From positions 609,216-673,215 of the forward strand of contig NZ_JAWDIR010000022.1 in NCBI RefSeq assembly GCF_046156265.1: DNA of 64,000 nucleotides, in the 5' to 3' direction. Below, piece by piece: positions 34,015 to 42,874 of the stretch. The first letter of the stretch is position 1; each line of letters starts with the position of its first letter. Under the pieces are notes generated by a model, which was not told where the DNA came from, searched no databases, and worked only from the letters and a program-made list of their open reading frames with translations. The position numbers and the translations under genes were made by a program. The stretch is from CAMDHY01 sp046156265 (GTDB lineage Bacteria > Pseudomonadota > Alphaproteobacteria > Rhizobiales > Segnochrobactraceae).

Positions 34015-35433
34015 ATGACAGCCGTGATCGATTTCCTCAACACGATCTTCTGGGGCTACGTGCTGATTTACGGCCTGCTGGCCGTCGGCGTGTACTTCAC
34101 GCTCCGCCTGAAGTTCATCCAGATCGTGCAGTTCCCCGAGATGATCCGCTCGGTGCTGTCGTCTTCCGACACCGACCGCTCCGGCATCACGCCCTTCCAG
34201 GCGCTCTGCACCAGCCTCGCCTCGCGCGTCGGCACCGGCAACATCGCCGGCGTTGCGGTCGCGCTCTATCTCGGCGGGCCGGGCGCGATCTTCTGGATGT
34301 GGGTGGTGGCGGCGCTCGGCATGGCCACCGCCTTCGCCGAGAGCACGCTCGCCCAGCTCTACAAGGTGAAGGACGACGAGGGGCGCTACCGCGGCGGCCC
34401 GGCCTTCTACATCGCCCGCGGCCTGAAGGCGCCGTGGGCCGGGGCGATCTTCTCGGTCTGCCTGATCCTGTCGTTCGGGCTCGTCTTCAACGCGGTGCAG
34501 GCGAACTCCATCGCCGACGCCTTCAGCGGCGCCTTCGGCATCTCCAAGCTCGGCACCGGCGTCGTGCTGGCGCTGATGGCGGGCGTCATCATCTTCGGCG
34601 GCATCACGGCGATCGCCCGCGTCGCCGAATATGTCGTGCCGTTCATGGCGGCGGCCTATCTCGCCGTCGCCCTCTATGCCGTGGCGGCGAACATCGGCGA
34701 GGTGCCCGGCATGCTCGGCATGATCGTCGCCAGCGCCTTCGGCTTCGCACCGGCCGCTGGCGGCCTCGCCGGCTCGCTCGCAGCCGCCATGCTGAACGGC
34801 GTCAAGCGCGGGCTGTTCTCCAACGAGGCCGGCATGGGCAGCGCGCCGAACATCGCCGCGGTGGCGACGCCCGACCCGCACCACCCGGTCAGCCAGGGCC
34901 TCGTGCAGTCGCTCGGGGTGTTCATCGACACCATCCTGATCTGCACCGCCACCGCGCTCCTGATCCTCTTGTCGGGTACGCTGGTGCCGGACTCCGGCCT
35001 CACCGGCACGCAGCTCACCCAGGCGGCGATGCAGGTGCACATCGGCGCCGCCGGACCCTATTTCGTGGCGGTGGCGATCTTCTTCTTCGCCTTCACCTCG
35101 ATCATCGGCAACTACGCCTATGCCGAGGGGGCGCTGGTTTTCCTCGGCGTCGGCGGCCGCATCGGCAAGGCCGTGCTCCGGCTCGCCCTGATGGCGATGG
35201 TGGTATGGGGCGGCTACGAGTCCGTGGCGACCGTGTTCGACGCCGCCGACGCCTCGATGGGGCTGATGGCGACGATCAACCTGATCGCCATCGTGCTCCT
35301 GTCCGGCCTCGTCTCGCGGCTCACCGCCGACTACATCGCCCAGCGCAAGGCCGGCAGGAAGCCGGTCTTCCTCGCCGAGACGATGCCGGAGCTGAAGGGC
35401 GAGATCGACCAGGAGATCTGGAGCCGGAAGTAG
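34015..35433 (+). CDS. Sodium:alanine symporter family (AGCS) transporter
   Basis: 472-aa inner-membrane protein with about eleven helices. Family motifs include SLASRVGTGNIAGVAVALYLGGPGA (seen as SRVGTGNIAGVAVAL and YLGGPGAIFWMW) and LFSNEAGMGSAPNIAA. It imports alanine or glycine with Na+. It stands alone between the peroxidase and universal-stress genes. Confidence 0.93.
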   Translation: MTAVIDFLNTIFWGYVLIYGLLAVGVYFTLRLKFIQIVQFPEMIRSVLSSSDTDRSGITPFQALCTSLASRVGTGNIAGVAVALYLGGPGAIFWMWVVAALGMATAFAESTLAQLYKVKDDEGRYRGGPAFYIARGLKAPWAGAIFSVCLILSFGLVFNAVQANSIADAFSGAFGISKLGTGVVLALMAGVIIFGGITAIARVAEYVVPFMAAAYLAVALYAVAANIGEVPGMLGMIVASAFGFAPAAGGLAGSLAAAMLNGVKRGLFSNEAGMGSAPNIAAVATPDPHHPVSQGLVQSLGVFIDTILICTATALLILLSGTLVPDSGLTGTQLTQAAMQVHIGAAGPYFVAVAIFFFAFTSIIGNYAYAEGALVFLGVGGRIGKAVLRLALMAMVVWGGYESVATVFDAADASMGLMATINLIAIVLLSGLVSRLTADYIAQRKAGRKPVFLAETMPELKGEIDQEIWSRK

Positions 35434-35553
35434 GGCGTCTCCCGGCCGGCCACGGCCGCACGTCCAGACGCGGTGCGGGCCTGCATCGGCCCGCCCGCCT
35501 TCCGGGATTGCCCCGCCTTGCCCCGCGACCCCGCGCGGGGCAATGTCCCGCGC

Positions 35554-36051
35554 ATGGTCACCCTGCGCACCTCCTTCGAGACCGGCCACTCCCGCAAGTT
35601 CCTCGTCATCGTCGACGAGACGCCGGAGTGCGACCGCGCCCTCGTCTATGCCGCCAAGCGCGCCGAGCGCACCGGCGGCACCCTGACGATGCTCTACGTC
35701 ATCAAGCCGGAAGAGTTTCAGCACTGGCTCGGCGTCGAGGACATCATGCGCGCCGAGGCGATGGCGGAGGCGGAGGCGACGCTCGCCCGCTCGCTCGACC
35801 GCGCCCGCGCGCTGGCGCCCCGCGTCAAGCCGGAGACGGTGGTGCGCGAGGGCAGCCCCGCCGACGAGATCGTCGCGCTGATCTCCGAGGACGCCGACAT
35901 CGCCATCCTCGTGCTCGCCGCCGGCACCGAGAAGGAGGGGCCGGGGCCGCTCGTTTCCTCGCTCGCCGGCAAGCTTTCGGGCAGCTTCCCGATCCCGATC
36001 ACCATCGTGCCGGGCAACCTCTCCGACCAGGACATCGTGGCGCTGGCCTGA
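35554..36051 (+). CDS. Universal stress protein family (UspA-like)
   Basis: 165 aa, single Usp domain. Begins with the strand RKFLVIVDETPECDRALVYA and contains EGSPADEIVALISEDADIAILVL. The usual ATP-binding G-2x-G-9x-G-S/T is replaced by a looser AAGTEKEGPGPLVSSLAGKL, so nucleotide binding is uncertain. ATG 35554 was chosen over upstream GTG 35473. A perfect 12-base palindrome CCCCGCGCGGGG lies 14 bases upstream. Confidence 0.88.
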   Translation: MVTLRTSFETGHSRKFLVIVDETPECDRALVYAAKRAERTGGTLTMLYVIKPEEFQHWLGVEDIMRAEAMAEAEATLARSLDRARALAPRVKPETVVREGSPADEIVALISEDADIAILVLAAGTEKEGPGPLVSSLAGKLSGSFPIPITIVPGNLSDQDIVALA

Positions 36052-36240
36052 GCGGCGCTCCCCGGCCGGCTGCCCCCCCGTTTCCGCCCGGCCCTTGAAG
36101 CCACCGGCGGAGGGATTACGTTGGCAGCGACCCTCGCGCCGCGACGCCACTTGCGCCGCCTCGCTTCGGCCGCCCCGGCGGATCACCCGCCGGGCCGTTC
36201 CGCCTCCCGCAGGGACCGGGCCTTGAACCAGGATTCCAGC

Positions 36241-36798
36241 ATGTTCATCCAGACCGAGACGACCCCCAATCCGCAGACGCTGAAGTTCCTGCCCGGCCGC
36301 GTCGTCCTCGACGGCGAGCCGCGGGACTACCGCAACGCCGAGGCCGCGCACGAATCCCCGCTCGCCGAGCGGCTGTTCTCGCTGCCCGACGTCGCCGGCG
36401 TCTTCCTCGGCTCCGACTTCGTCGCCGTGACGACGGGCCACGGCGAATGGCAGCACCTGAAGCCCTCGGTGCTCGGCGCCATCATGGAGCACTACCAGTC
36501 CGGCGCACCGGTGCTCGCCACCGACGCCGCCGCGCCGGCCGAGGACGCCGAGTTCTTCGACGAGGCCGATGCCGAGACGGTGGCCGTGGTCAAGGAACTG
36601 ATCGACGAGCGCGTCCGCCCCGCCGTGGCGCAGGACGGCGGCGACATCACCTTCAAGGGCTTCCGCGACGGCATCGTCTACCTGTCGATGCGGGGTGCCT
36701 GCTCGGGCTGCCCGTCCTCGACGGCGACGCTCCGCCACGGCATCCAGAACCTGCTCCGGCACTACCTGCCGGAAGTGAAGGAAGTCCAGGCGCTCTAG
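36241..36798 (+). CDS. NifU/NfuA-type Fe-S scaffold or carrier protein
   Basis: 185 aa. An N-terminal Nfu_N domain (MFIQTETTPNPQTLKFLPGR) is followed by a NifU-like domain with the cluster-binding CxxC in RGACSGCPSSTATLRHG. It carries an Fe-S cluster to target apoproteins. Start at 36241 gives the canonical N-terminus; the frame stays open upstream to 36121 without protein-like sequence. Confidence 0.94.
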   Translation: MFIQTETTPNPQTLKFLPGRVVLDGEPRDYRNAEAAHESPLAERLFSLPDVAGVFLGSDFVAVTTGHGEWQHLKPSVLGAIMEHYQSGAPVLATDAAAPAEDAEFFDEADAETVAVVKELIDERVRPAVAQDGGDITFKGFRDGIVYLSMRGACSGCPSSTATLRHGIQNLLRHYLPEVKEVQAL

Positions 36799-36835
36799 GC
36801 GCCTGCACGACGAGGCGGCATCGGGGGAGCGGCTT

Positions 36836-37651
36836 TTGGGCAAGGGCAAGAAGGCGGCGAAGCGCGCCGACGACGATGCGGTCGTCGGCGACGAGGGCAA
36901 CGGCGGCTACAAGGACGCGCTCTACGAGCTCCAGGTCGAGCTCGTGAAGCTGCACCGCCACATCATCGCCAACGGCGAGAAGCTGCTGGTGCTGCTCGAG
37001 GGCCGCGACGCCGCCGGCAAGGACGGCACCATCAAGCGCATCATGGAGCACCTGTCGCCGCGCGAGAGCCGCATGGTGGCGCTCGGCAAGCCGACGGAGC
37101 GCGAGCAGACGCAGTGGTACTATCAGCGCTGGATCGAGCACCTGCCGGCCGGACAGGAGTTCGTCTGCTTCAACCGCTCCTGGTACAACCGCGCCGGCGT
37201 CGAGCGCGTCATGGGCTTCTGCACCGAGGCGGAGGTCGAGACCTTCTTCCTGCAGGTGCCGTTCTTCGAGCAGATGCTGGCGCAGTCGAACATCAAGCTG
37301 TTCAAGTACTATCTCGACATCGACAACGACGAGCAGAAGCGCCGGCTCGAGGACCGCCGCCGCGACCCGCTGAAGCAGTGGAAGCTGTCGCCGATCGACG
37401 ACGTCGCGCTGAAGCACTGGGACGACTACTCGCGGGCCCGCGACGAGATGCTGGCGCGCACGCACACGCCGGTGGCGCCGTGGACGATCGTGCGGGCGAA
37501 CGACAAGAAGCACGCGCGCCTCAATCTGATCCGCGACCTGCTCACCCGCTGCGACTACGAGGGCAAGCGGGCGAAGGTGGCACTGCCCGACCCCAACTAC
37601 GTCTACCCGTTCGCACGGGCGGCGGCCGAGGACGGGGTGGTTTCGGCCTGA
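36836..37651 (+). CDS. ppk2: Polyphosphate kinase 2 family protein
   Basis: 271 aa. Walker A GRDAAGKDG (residues 56-64) and the lid/Walker B region FNRSWYNRAGVERVMGF (112-128) are both intact, followed by RRLEDRRRDPLKQWKLSPID. It transfers phosphate between polyphosphate and nucleoside phosphates. One-domain form. TTG start with GGGGGAG eight bases upstream; the basic N-terminus GKGKKAAKR may be flexible. Followed after 25 bases by the redox-linked cyclase gene, so possibly co-transcribed. Confidence 0.93.
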   Translation: MGKGKKAAKRADDDAVVGDEGNGGYKDALYELQVELVKLHRHIIANGEKLLVLLEGRDAAGKDGTIKRIMEHLSPRESRMVALGKPTEREQTQWYYQRWIEHLPAGQEFVCFNRSWYNRAGVERVMGFCTEAEVETFFLQVPFFEQMLAQSNIKLFKYYLDIDNDEQKRRLEDRRRDPLKQWKLSPIDDVALKHWDDYSRARDEMLARTHTPVAPWTIVRANDKKHARLNLIRDLLTRCDYEGKRAKVALPDPNYVYPFARAAAEDGVVSA

Positions 37652-37676
37652 CGGCCTCGGCGAAACGAGGCAGCCG

Positions 37677-39416
37677 ATGACGACGACCGACGGCGGAGCG
37701 GCACCCGACGACCCGGCGGGTGGCCTCGTCCGGCGGCTGCGCGACCGGGCCGCTCCCTGGGTTGCCCCGCAGCGGCTGCGCCTCGCCTCCGGCCTCGTGC
37801 TGTTCGCCTTCGCGCTCACCCACTTCCTCAACCACGCCCTCGGCATCTGGTCCGTCGGACTGATGGAGGACGTGCAGGACTGGCGCACCGGCTTCTGGCG
37901 CTCGACGGCGGGCTTTGCCCTCCTCGTCGGCGCGCTGGTGGTGCACGTCGCGCTGGCGCTGTGGAAGACGGCGCGGCGGCGGACGCTCAGGATGCCGCCG
38001 GCCGAGGCCGCCCAGCTCGTCCTCGGCCTCGCGATCCCGTTGCTGCTCGCCAAGCACGTCGCCGGCACCGCCGGCCTCGCCATGATCGACGGCGTCGAGG
38101 ACAGCTACACCCACGTCTTGTCGCTGCAGTGGCCGAGCGAGGTGTTCCTGCAGACCCTGGCGATGCTGACGGTGTGGATCCACGCCTGCATCGGCCTGCA
38201 CTTCTGGCTGCGCCTCAACGCCTGGTACCGGCGATGGCGGGCGGTGCTCCTCACCGCCGCCGTCGCCGTGCCGCTTCTGGCCGAATGGGGCTTCGTCGAC
38301 GCCGCCCGGCGGCTGTGGATCCTCGGCCAGGACACCGGCACGTTGACACCGGACCAGCAGGCGACCGCTGGCGCCGTCTTCCAGGCGACGCTCGCCGCCT
38401 ACGGCACGGTGCTGGCGGTCACGCTCCTGGTGATGGCGGTGCGCCTGCTGCCGATCGGCCGGGCGCGCCGCATCGCCGTTACCTATCCCGGCAACCGGGT
38501 GGTGCGGGTGGCGCCGGGCCCGTCGGTGCTCGAGATCAGCCGGATGAACGGCATCCCGCACGCCGCCGTCTGCGGCGGCCGCGCGCGCTGCTCGACCTGC
38601 CGGACACGCATCCTCGACGGGCTCGACGGACAGCCGGAGGCGGGGGCGCAGGAGCGCGCCGTGCTGGAGCGGATCGGCGCCGATCCGGGCGTGCGGCTCG
38701 CCTGCCAGCTTCGCCCGACCGCGGATCTCACCGTGCAGCCGCTGCTGCCGGCCCGCGAGACGCCGGGCGCGGCGATCGCCGCCGATGGCCAGGACGCCTA
38801 CCATTGGGGTGTCGAGCAGCCGGTCGCGGTGCTGTTCGTCGATCTGCGCGGCTTCACCAGCCTGTCGGAGCGCCGCCTCACCTACGACGTGGTGTTCATC
38901 CTCAATCGCTATCTCGACGCGATGGCGCGCGCCGTGCGGGCCGAGCGCGGCTATGTCGACAAGTTCATCGGCGACGGCGTCATGGCGATCTTCGGCATGA
39001 CCGAGGGCGTCGCCGCCGGCAGCCGCTCGGCGCTCGCCGCCGCCGTCCGCATGCAGGAGGCGATGGCGGAGCTCAACCGCGAGCTCGAGCCGCAGCTCGG
39101 CGCACCGCTCCGGATCGGCATCGGCATCCACGTCGGCCCGGCGATCCTCGGGCGCGTGGGTGCGGCGGGCGGCGGCGCCACGGCCGGCATCACGGCGCTC
39201 GGCGACACCGTCAACACGGCGAGCAGGCTGGAGACGCTGACCAAGGAATACGGCGCCGTGCTGGTGGTGTCGCACGCCGTCGTCCACGCCGCCAAGGTCG
39301 AACTCGCCGCGACCCGCGTCGAGGAGATCACCGTGCGCGGCCGGCAGTCGCTCCTGAAGGTCTATGCGATCACCGACGTCGGCCCGCTTGCCAGGGCACT
39401 CGCCGCACCGGCCTGA
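37677..39416 (+). CDS. Redox-linked class III adenylate cyclase, CyaC-like (membrane anchor, 2Fe-2S domain, cyclase)
   Basis: 579 aa in three parts. Residues about 35-255 form five or six membrane helices with many histidines (H49, H53, H90, H127, H146, H169, H175), fitting a haem-b, succinate:quinone-oxidoreductase-like anchor. Residues about 265-355 are a ferredoxin-like domain with Cys 299, 305, 308 and 343 (C-x5-C-x2-C-x34-C). Residues about 380-570 are a class III cyclase with metal Asp389 (FVDLRGFTS) and Asp433 (FIGDGV), adenine-specifying Lys429 and GDTVNTASRLE. Sinorhizobium meliloti CyaC has a quinone-responsive dihaem-b anchor of this kind, so this protein likely couples quinone redox state to cAMP. 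Confidence 0.9.
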   Translation: MTTTDGGAAPDDPAGGLVRRLRDRAAPWVAPQRLRLASGLVLFAFALTHFLNHALGIWSVGLMEDVQDWRTGFWRSTAGFALLVGALVVHVALALWKTARRRTLRMPPAEAAQLVLGLAIPLLLAKHVAGTAGLAMIDGVEDSYTHVLSLQWPSEVFLQTLAMLTVWIHACIGLHFWLRLNAWYRRWRAVLLTAAVAVPLLAEWGFVDAARRLWILGQDTGTLTPDQQATAGAVFQATLAAYGTVLAVTLLVMAVRLLPIGRARRIAVTYPGNRVVRVAPGPSVLEISRMNGIPHAAVCGGRARCSTCRTRILDGLDGQPEAGAQERAVLERIGADPGVRLACQLRPTADLTVQPLLPARETPGAAIAADGQDAYHWGVEQPVAVLFVDLRGFTSLSERRLTYDVVFILNRYLDAMARAVRAERGYVDKFIGDGVMAIFGMTEGVAAGSRSALAAAVRMQEAMAELNRELEPQLGAPLRIGIGIHVGPAILGRVGAAGGGATAGITALGDTVNTASRLETLTKEYGAVLVVSHAVVHAAKVELAATRVEEITVRGRQSLLKVYAITDVGPLARALAAPA

Positions 39417-39423
39417 CCGACGG

Positions 39424-40227
39424 TCAGCCGGCCGGGGACCAGAGGCGGGCGAGGTCGAAGCGGTCGACGTCGGCGAGGAGGTCGACGAAGCCGCGGGCGG
39501 CGTGATCGAGCGAGGCCGCGCCCTTCTCGGCCGACGCCGCGGTGGCGTCGCCGACGGCACCCGCGGGATTGAGGTCCTGCGCCATCCAGCCGAAGGCGTG
39601 CGGGCCGTGGCCACGCAGGTGCACGAACTCCTGGATGTAGGAGGTCTGCGCCGAGCGGAAGACTTCCGCCCGCTCCATGCGGACGAGCTCCGGCGCGAGA
39701 TGCAGCATCAGCGAGGTCTCGATGTCGCCGGCGTGGATGCCGTCGATGAACTCGTGCGGCGGGAAGACGTCGTCGGGCTGGCCGAAGCGGGCCCAGTGGG
39801 TCTGCACGGCGAGCATGTCGAAGCGCACCCGGAGCTCGCGGCAGACGATGTCGACGATCGGCACGTTGCCGCCGTGGGAATTGACGATGACGAGCTTGCG
39901 GACGCCGGCGCGGGCGACGCTCTCGCCGATCTCGATCCAGGCGCGCGTGACCGTCTCCCACGACAGCGTCAGCGTGCCCGGCGAGAGGACGTGCTCGTTC
40001 GACTTGCCGATCGCCTGCACCGGCAGGAAGGTCACCGGCAGGTCCGCCGGCAACAGCTCCAGCACGCGGGCGATCTGGCCCTCGGCGATCATCGTGTCGG
40101 TGGCAACCGGCAGATGCGGGCCGTGCTGCTCGATCGCCGCGACCGGCAGCACGGCGATCCACCGCGCCACGTCGGGGTCGCGGAAGTCCTCCGTCGTCAT
40201 TTCCCGCCAGTGGCGGCGCGGCAGCAT
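39424..40227 (-). CDS. Creatininase family amidohydrolase
   Basis: 267 aa. Metal ligands of the family are visible: AIEQHGPHLPVATDT (Glu, His, Asp), IVNSHGGNVP (His) and HAGDIETSLML (Glu). Family members open cyclic amides (creatinine) or cut peptide-like bonds in cofactor precursors. It is the last gene of a three-gene minus-strand operon with RidA and an 8-oxoguanine-deaminase-like enzyme; its ATG overlaps the previous stop (TGATG). A role in hydrolysing a heterocycle released by the deaminase is plausible but unproven. Confidence 0.9.
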   Translation of the reverse strand: MLPRRHWREMTTEDFRDPDVARWIAVLPVAAIEQHGPHLPVATDTMIAEGQIARVLELLPADLPVTFLPVQAIGKSNEHVLSPGTLTLSWETVTRAWIEIGESVARAGVRKLVIVNSHGGNVPIVDIVCRELRVRFDMLAVQTHWARFGQPDDVFPPHEFIDGIHAGDIETSLMLHLAPELVRMERAEVFRSAQTSYIQEFVHLRGHGPHAFGWMAQDLNPAGAVGDATAASAEKGAASLDHAARGFVDLLADVDRFDLARLWSPAG

Positions 40228-41573
40228 CAGAAGCTCTCCAGGAAGGCCTTGGCGGCCGCGCCGTGCTCGGCGCGCAGCCGGCCGACATCGACGCCGACGG
40301 GCAGGCCGTCCTCAATTTTCCACTCGCCGGCGATCATCACGCGGTCTGCCCGGTGGGCGCCACAGAGCACGAGGGCAGCGAGCGGGTCGCCGGCGCCGGA
40401 GAAGCGCAGCTCCTCGAGCGTGTAGAGCGCGAGGTCGGCCTGCTTGCCGACGGCGACCGCGCCGATGTCGTCGCGGCCGAGGCAGCGCGCGGAGCCCTCC
40501 GTCGCCCAGCGGAAGGCGTCGAAGTGGGTGACGGCGGCGGCGTCATAGGTGAGCCGGCCGATCATCAGGGCGTGGCGGACGCCCTCGATGAGGTTCGAAT
40601 TGTCGTTCGATGCCGAGCCGTCGACGCCGAGGCCGACGGGGGCGCCGGCAGCCTCGAGCTCCTTGGTGCGGCAGTGGCCGGAGGCGAGCACCATGTTCGA
40701 CGTCGGGCAGTGGCAGACGCCGACCTTGTGGCGGCCGAGCCGCTCCACCTCGGCGTCGTTGAAGTGGATGCCGTGGGCGAGCCAGACGCGCTCGTTCAGC
40801 CAGCCGAGCTCGCCGAGATAGTCGACCGGCCGCATGCCGTAGTGGTGCAGGCAGTAGGCGTTCTCGTCGTGGGTCTCGCCCAAGTGGGTGTGGAGACGGC
40901 AGTTGCAGCGCTCGGCCATCGCCGCGGTCTCGACCATCAGCCGTCGCGTCACGTTGAAGGGCGCACACGGCGCCAGCGCCACCTGCAGGAAGGCGCCCTC
41001 GGAGGGGTCGTGGTAGCGGGAAATGACGCGCTCGCAGTCGGCGAGGATGACGTCGTCGTCCTGGATCGCCTCCTTCACCGTCAGCCCGTCGCCGCTTGGC
41101 GGCAGGCTGAGGGCGCCACGCGTCAGCGTCATCCGCATGCCGATGGCGGTCGCCTCCTCCGCCTGGATGTCCATGGCGTCCTCGAGGCCGGCGGGGAACA
41201 GGTACTGGTGGTCGGAGACGGTGGTGCAGCCCGACATCAGCAGCTCGGTCAGCGCCAGCCGCGTCGCCAGCCGGAACGGCTCCGGCTTCACGTTGCGCGC
41301 CCAGATCGGCATCAGCGCCTTCAGCCAGGGAAACAGCTCCTTGTTGATCGCCGCCGGATGGGCGCGCGTCAGCGTCTGGAACATGTGGTGGTGAGTGTTG
41401 ACGAGGCCGGGCAGCACGACGTGGCGGCTCGCATCGAACGTGGCGTCGACCGGCGCGGCCGGGCCGTGCGCGCCGCGCGGCACCAGTTCGACGATGCGGT
41501 CGTCCTCGACGACGAGGCCGCGCTCGGCGCCCTCGGCGAGCACCGCCACCGGGTCCCTGATCCAAAGCCGCAT
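40227..41573 (-). CDS. 8-oxoguanine deaminase-like amidohydrolase (TrzN/AtzA/SsnA group)
   Basis: 448-aa zinc amidohydrolase. The metal sites are readable: VNTHHHMFQTLTRA (two His), LHTHLGETHDE (His and Glu), WLAHGIHFND (His) and LGVDGSASNDNSN (Asp). NTHHHMFQT with LFPWLKALMPIWA resembles enzymes shown to deaminate 8-oxoguanine to urate. The substrate is therefore probably an oxidised purine or related heterocycle. ATG 41573 gives the normal family start MRLWIRDPVAV. Nineteen bases after RidA and overlapping the creatininase gene. Confidence 0.85.
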   Translation of the reverse strand: MRLWIRDPVAVLAEGAERGLVVEDDRIVELVPRGAHGPAAPVDATFDASRHVVLPGLVNTHHHMFQTLTRAHPAAINKELFPWLKALMPIWARNVKPEPFRLATRLALTELLMSGCTTVSDHQYLFPAGLEDAMDIQAEEATAIGMRMTLTRGALSLPPSGDGLTVKEAIQDDDVILADCERVISRYHDPSEGAFLQVALAPCAPFNVTRRLMVETAAMAERCNCRLHTHLGETHDENAYCLHHYGMRPVDYLGELGWLNERVWLAHGIHFNDAEVERLGRHKVGVCHCPTSNMVLASGHCRTKELEAAGAPVGLGVDGSASNDNSNLIEGVRHALMIGRLTYDAAAVTHFDAFRWATEGSARCLGRDDIGAVAVGKQADLALYTLEELRFSGAGDPLAALVLCGAHRADRVMIAGEWKIEDGLPVGVDVGRLRAEHGAAAKAFLESF

Positions 41574-41592
41574 GCGGTTCCCCTCGATCCCC

Positions 41593-41994
41593 TCAGCCAG
41601 CAGCGGGCAAACGCGCCGCCACCACTTCGACTTCCACCCTGAACTCCGCCCGCGTGAAGCCGCCGACGATGACGAGCGTCGAGGCGGGGCCTGGCAGCGC
41701 GCCGACGAAGCGGTCGCGCGCCCGCATGTAGGCCGGAAAATCGCCCCGGTCGACGACGTAGGCGTTGATGCGCACGACGTCGGCGGCGCCGAGGCCGGCA
41801 TCGGCCAGCACCGCGGCGATGTTGGCGAAGCAGAGATCCGCCTGCGCCTCGGTGTCGGCCGGAACCGTGTCGTCCGGCGCGATGCCGAGCTGGCCGGAGG
41901 TGAACAGGAGCTCCGCCCCCGCCGGCACGCCGACGGCGTGGGCGTAGTTCGCGAACGGCGCTCTGATCGTCGGCGGCGTGTGACGGCGCAGCAT
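41593..41994 (-). CDS. RidA/YjgF/UK114 family protein
   Basis: 133 aa, trimeric Rid fold. LLFTSGQLGIAPDD, VRINAYVVDRGDFPAYMRAR and the C-terminal RVEVEVVA are typical. The Arg that contacts the imine carboxylate in RidA proper would be R125 or R129 in FTRAEFRVEVE; assignment is uncertain, so it may belong to a Rid subgroup linked to catabolic operons. Such members act on enamines, imines or carbamate-like intermediates. First gene of the operon with the deaminase and creatininase genes. Confidence 0.85.
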   Translation of the reverse strand: MLRRHTPPTIRAPFANYAHAVGVPAGAELLFTSGQLGIAPDDTVPADTEAQADLCFANIAAVLADAGLGAADVVRINAYVVDRGDFPAYMRARDRFVGALPGPASTLVIVGGFTRAEFRVEVEVVAARLPAAG

Positions 41995-42094
41995 CGGGCG
42001 GTCCGGGGAGGAGGACGACGCCGGAGGCTAGAGCATTTGCCGTGCGGAAGGAACCGCGGCGGCGCGGTGCGGGCGCCGGGGCCGCCAGCGTCCG

Positions 42095-42748
42095 TCAGTG
42101 CGTGAAGACGCCCGCCGAGAGACCGTCGATGCCGGTGATGCCGATACAGCCGTCGTCGCGCCCGAAGTGCTCGCACAGCACGACCGAGACGCCGTTCTTG
42201 CCCTTGCCCTTGCGGGCGTCGAAGAAGGCGAGGAAGCCGTCGCGGGGCAGCGAAAACGCCTTGCGGGCCACCGCCTCGGGCATCCGCCCGCCGGTGTAGC
42301 GACGCAAAGCGTTGACGAAGGTGCCCTGGAACTCGCTGGCGTGGGTGCCGCCGAGGCTGTTGTAGATGCCGTGGAAGCCGATGAAGCTGCGCTTCGGATC
42401 GGCGCCGGGAGCGGTCGAGCGGCGCACGCCGCCGAGGAAGGCGAGCGCGCAGGCCGATACGCACGGCCCGTCCACCTCGGTCGCGAGCTTCTGGTCGCGG
42501 ATGAACTTGGTGATGGTGGTGAAGGAGCCCCACTGCACGGCGCCGCCGTAGAAGTCCTTCATGACGATGGTCTTCACCGCCGGATTGTTGCGGATCATCG
42601 CCGCGAAGCGCTCGAACTCGCGGTCACCGTGCATCTCGCCGGAAACATACAGGCGCGAGCCTTCGACGCGGAATTGCGCGGCGTCGGCCACGAACGCCGA
42701 CAGCGCGAACACGACGCCACTCAGAACCACCGCCAGCGGTCGGATCAT
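42095..42748 (-). CDS. Secreted ClpP-fold protein (COG3904-like), copy 1
   Basis: 217 aa with a signal peptide (LAVVLSGVVFALSAFVADA). The rest resembles the ClpP/crotonase fold of predicted periplasmic proteins: KTIVMKDFYGGAVQWGSF, the nucleophile-like DGPCVSACALAFLGG (Ser between two Cys) and IGFHGIY with a His. A serine-hydrolase role is possible; no substrate is known. Near-paralogue of the gene at 42875 on the same strand, 126 bases upstream. Confidence 0.78.
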   Translation of the reverse strand: MIRPLAVVLSGVVFALSAFVADAAQFRVEGSRLYVSGEMHGDREFERFAAMIRNNPAVKTIVMKDFYGGAVQWGSFTTITKFIRDQKLATEVDGPCVSACALAFLGGVRRSTAPGADPKRSFIGFHGIYNSLGGTHASEFQGTFVNALRRYTGGRMPEAVARKAFSLPRDGFLAFFDARKGKGKNGVSVVLCEHFGRDDGCIGITGIDGLSAGVFTH

Positions 42749-42874
42749 GCAAGTCCCTCGGGATCGGTGCCGTGATCCGGCATCACCGTCGCGCCCTCGT
42801 GCAACGATCGCATGGGCGGTGCCGGCGCCACAAGCCGGCCTCCGGATGCGATGTCGTTGCGCGGCGCCGTCGCC

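Noticed and set aside
33952..36900. A 982-codon minus-strand open frame across the AGCS, Usp and NifU genes
   Set aside because: Same shadow effect. The plus-strand genes carry diagnostic motifs (GTGNIAG, NEAGMGS, CSGCPSS) and the antisense frame has none.
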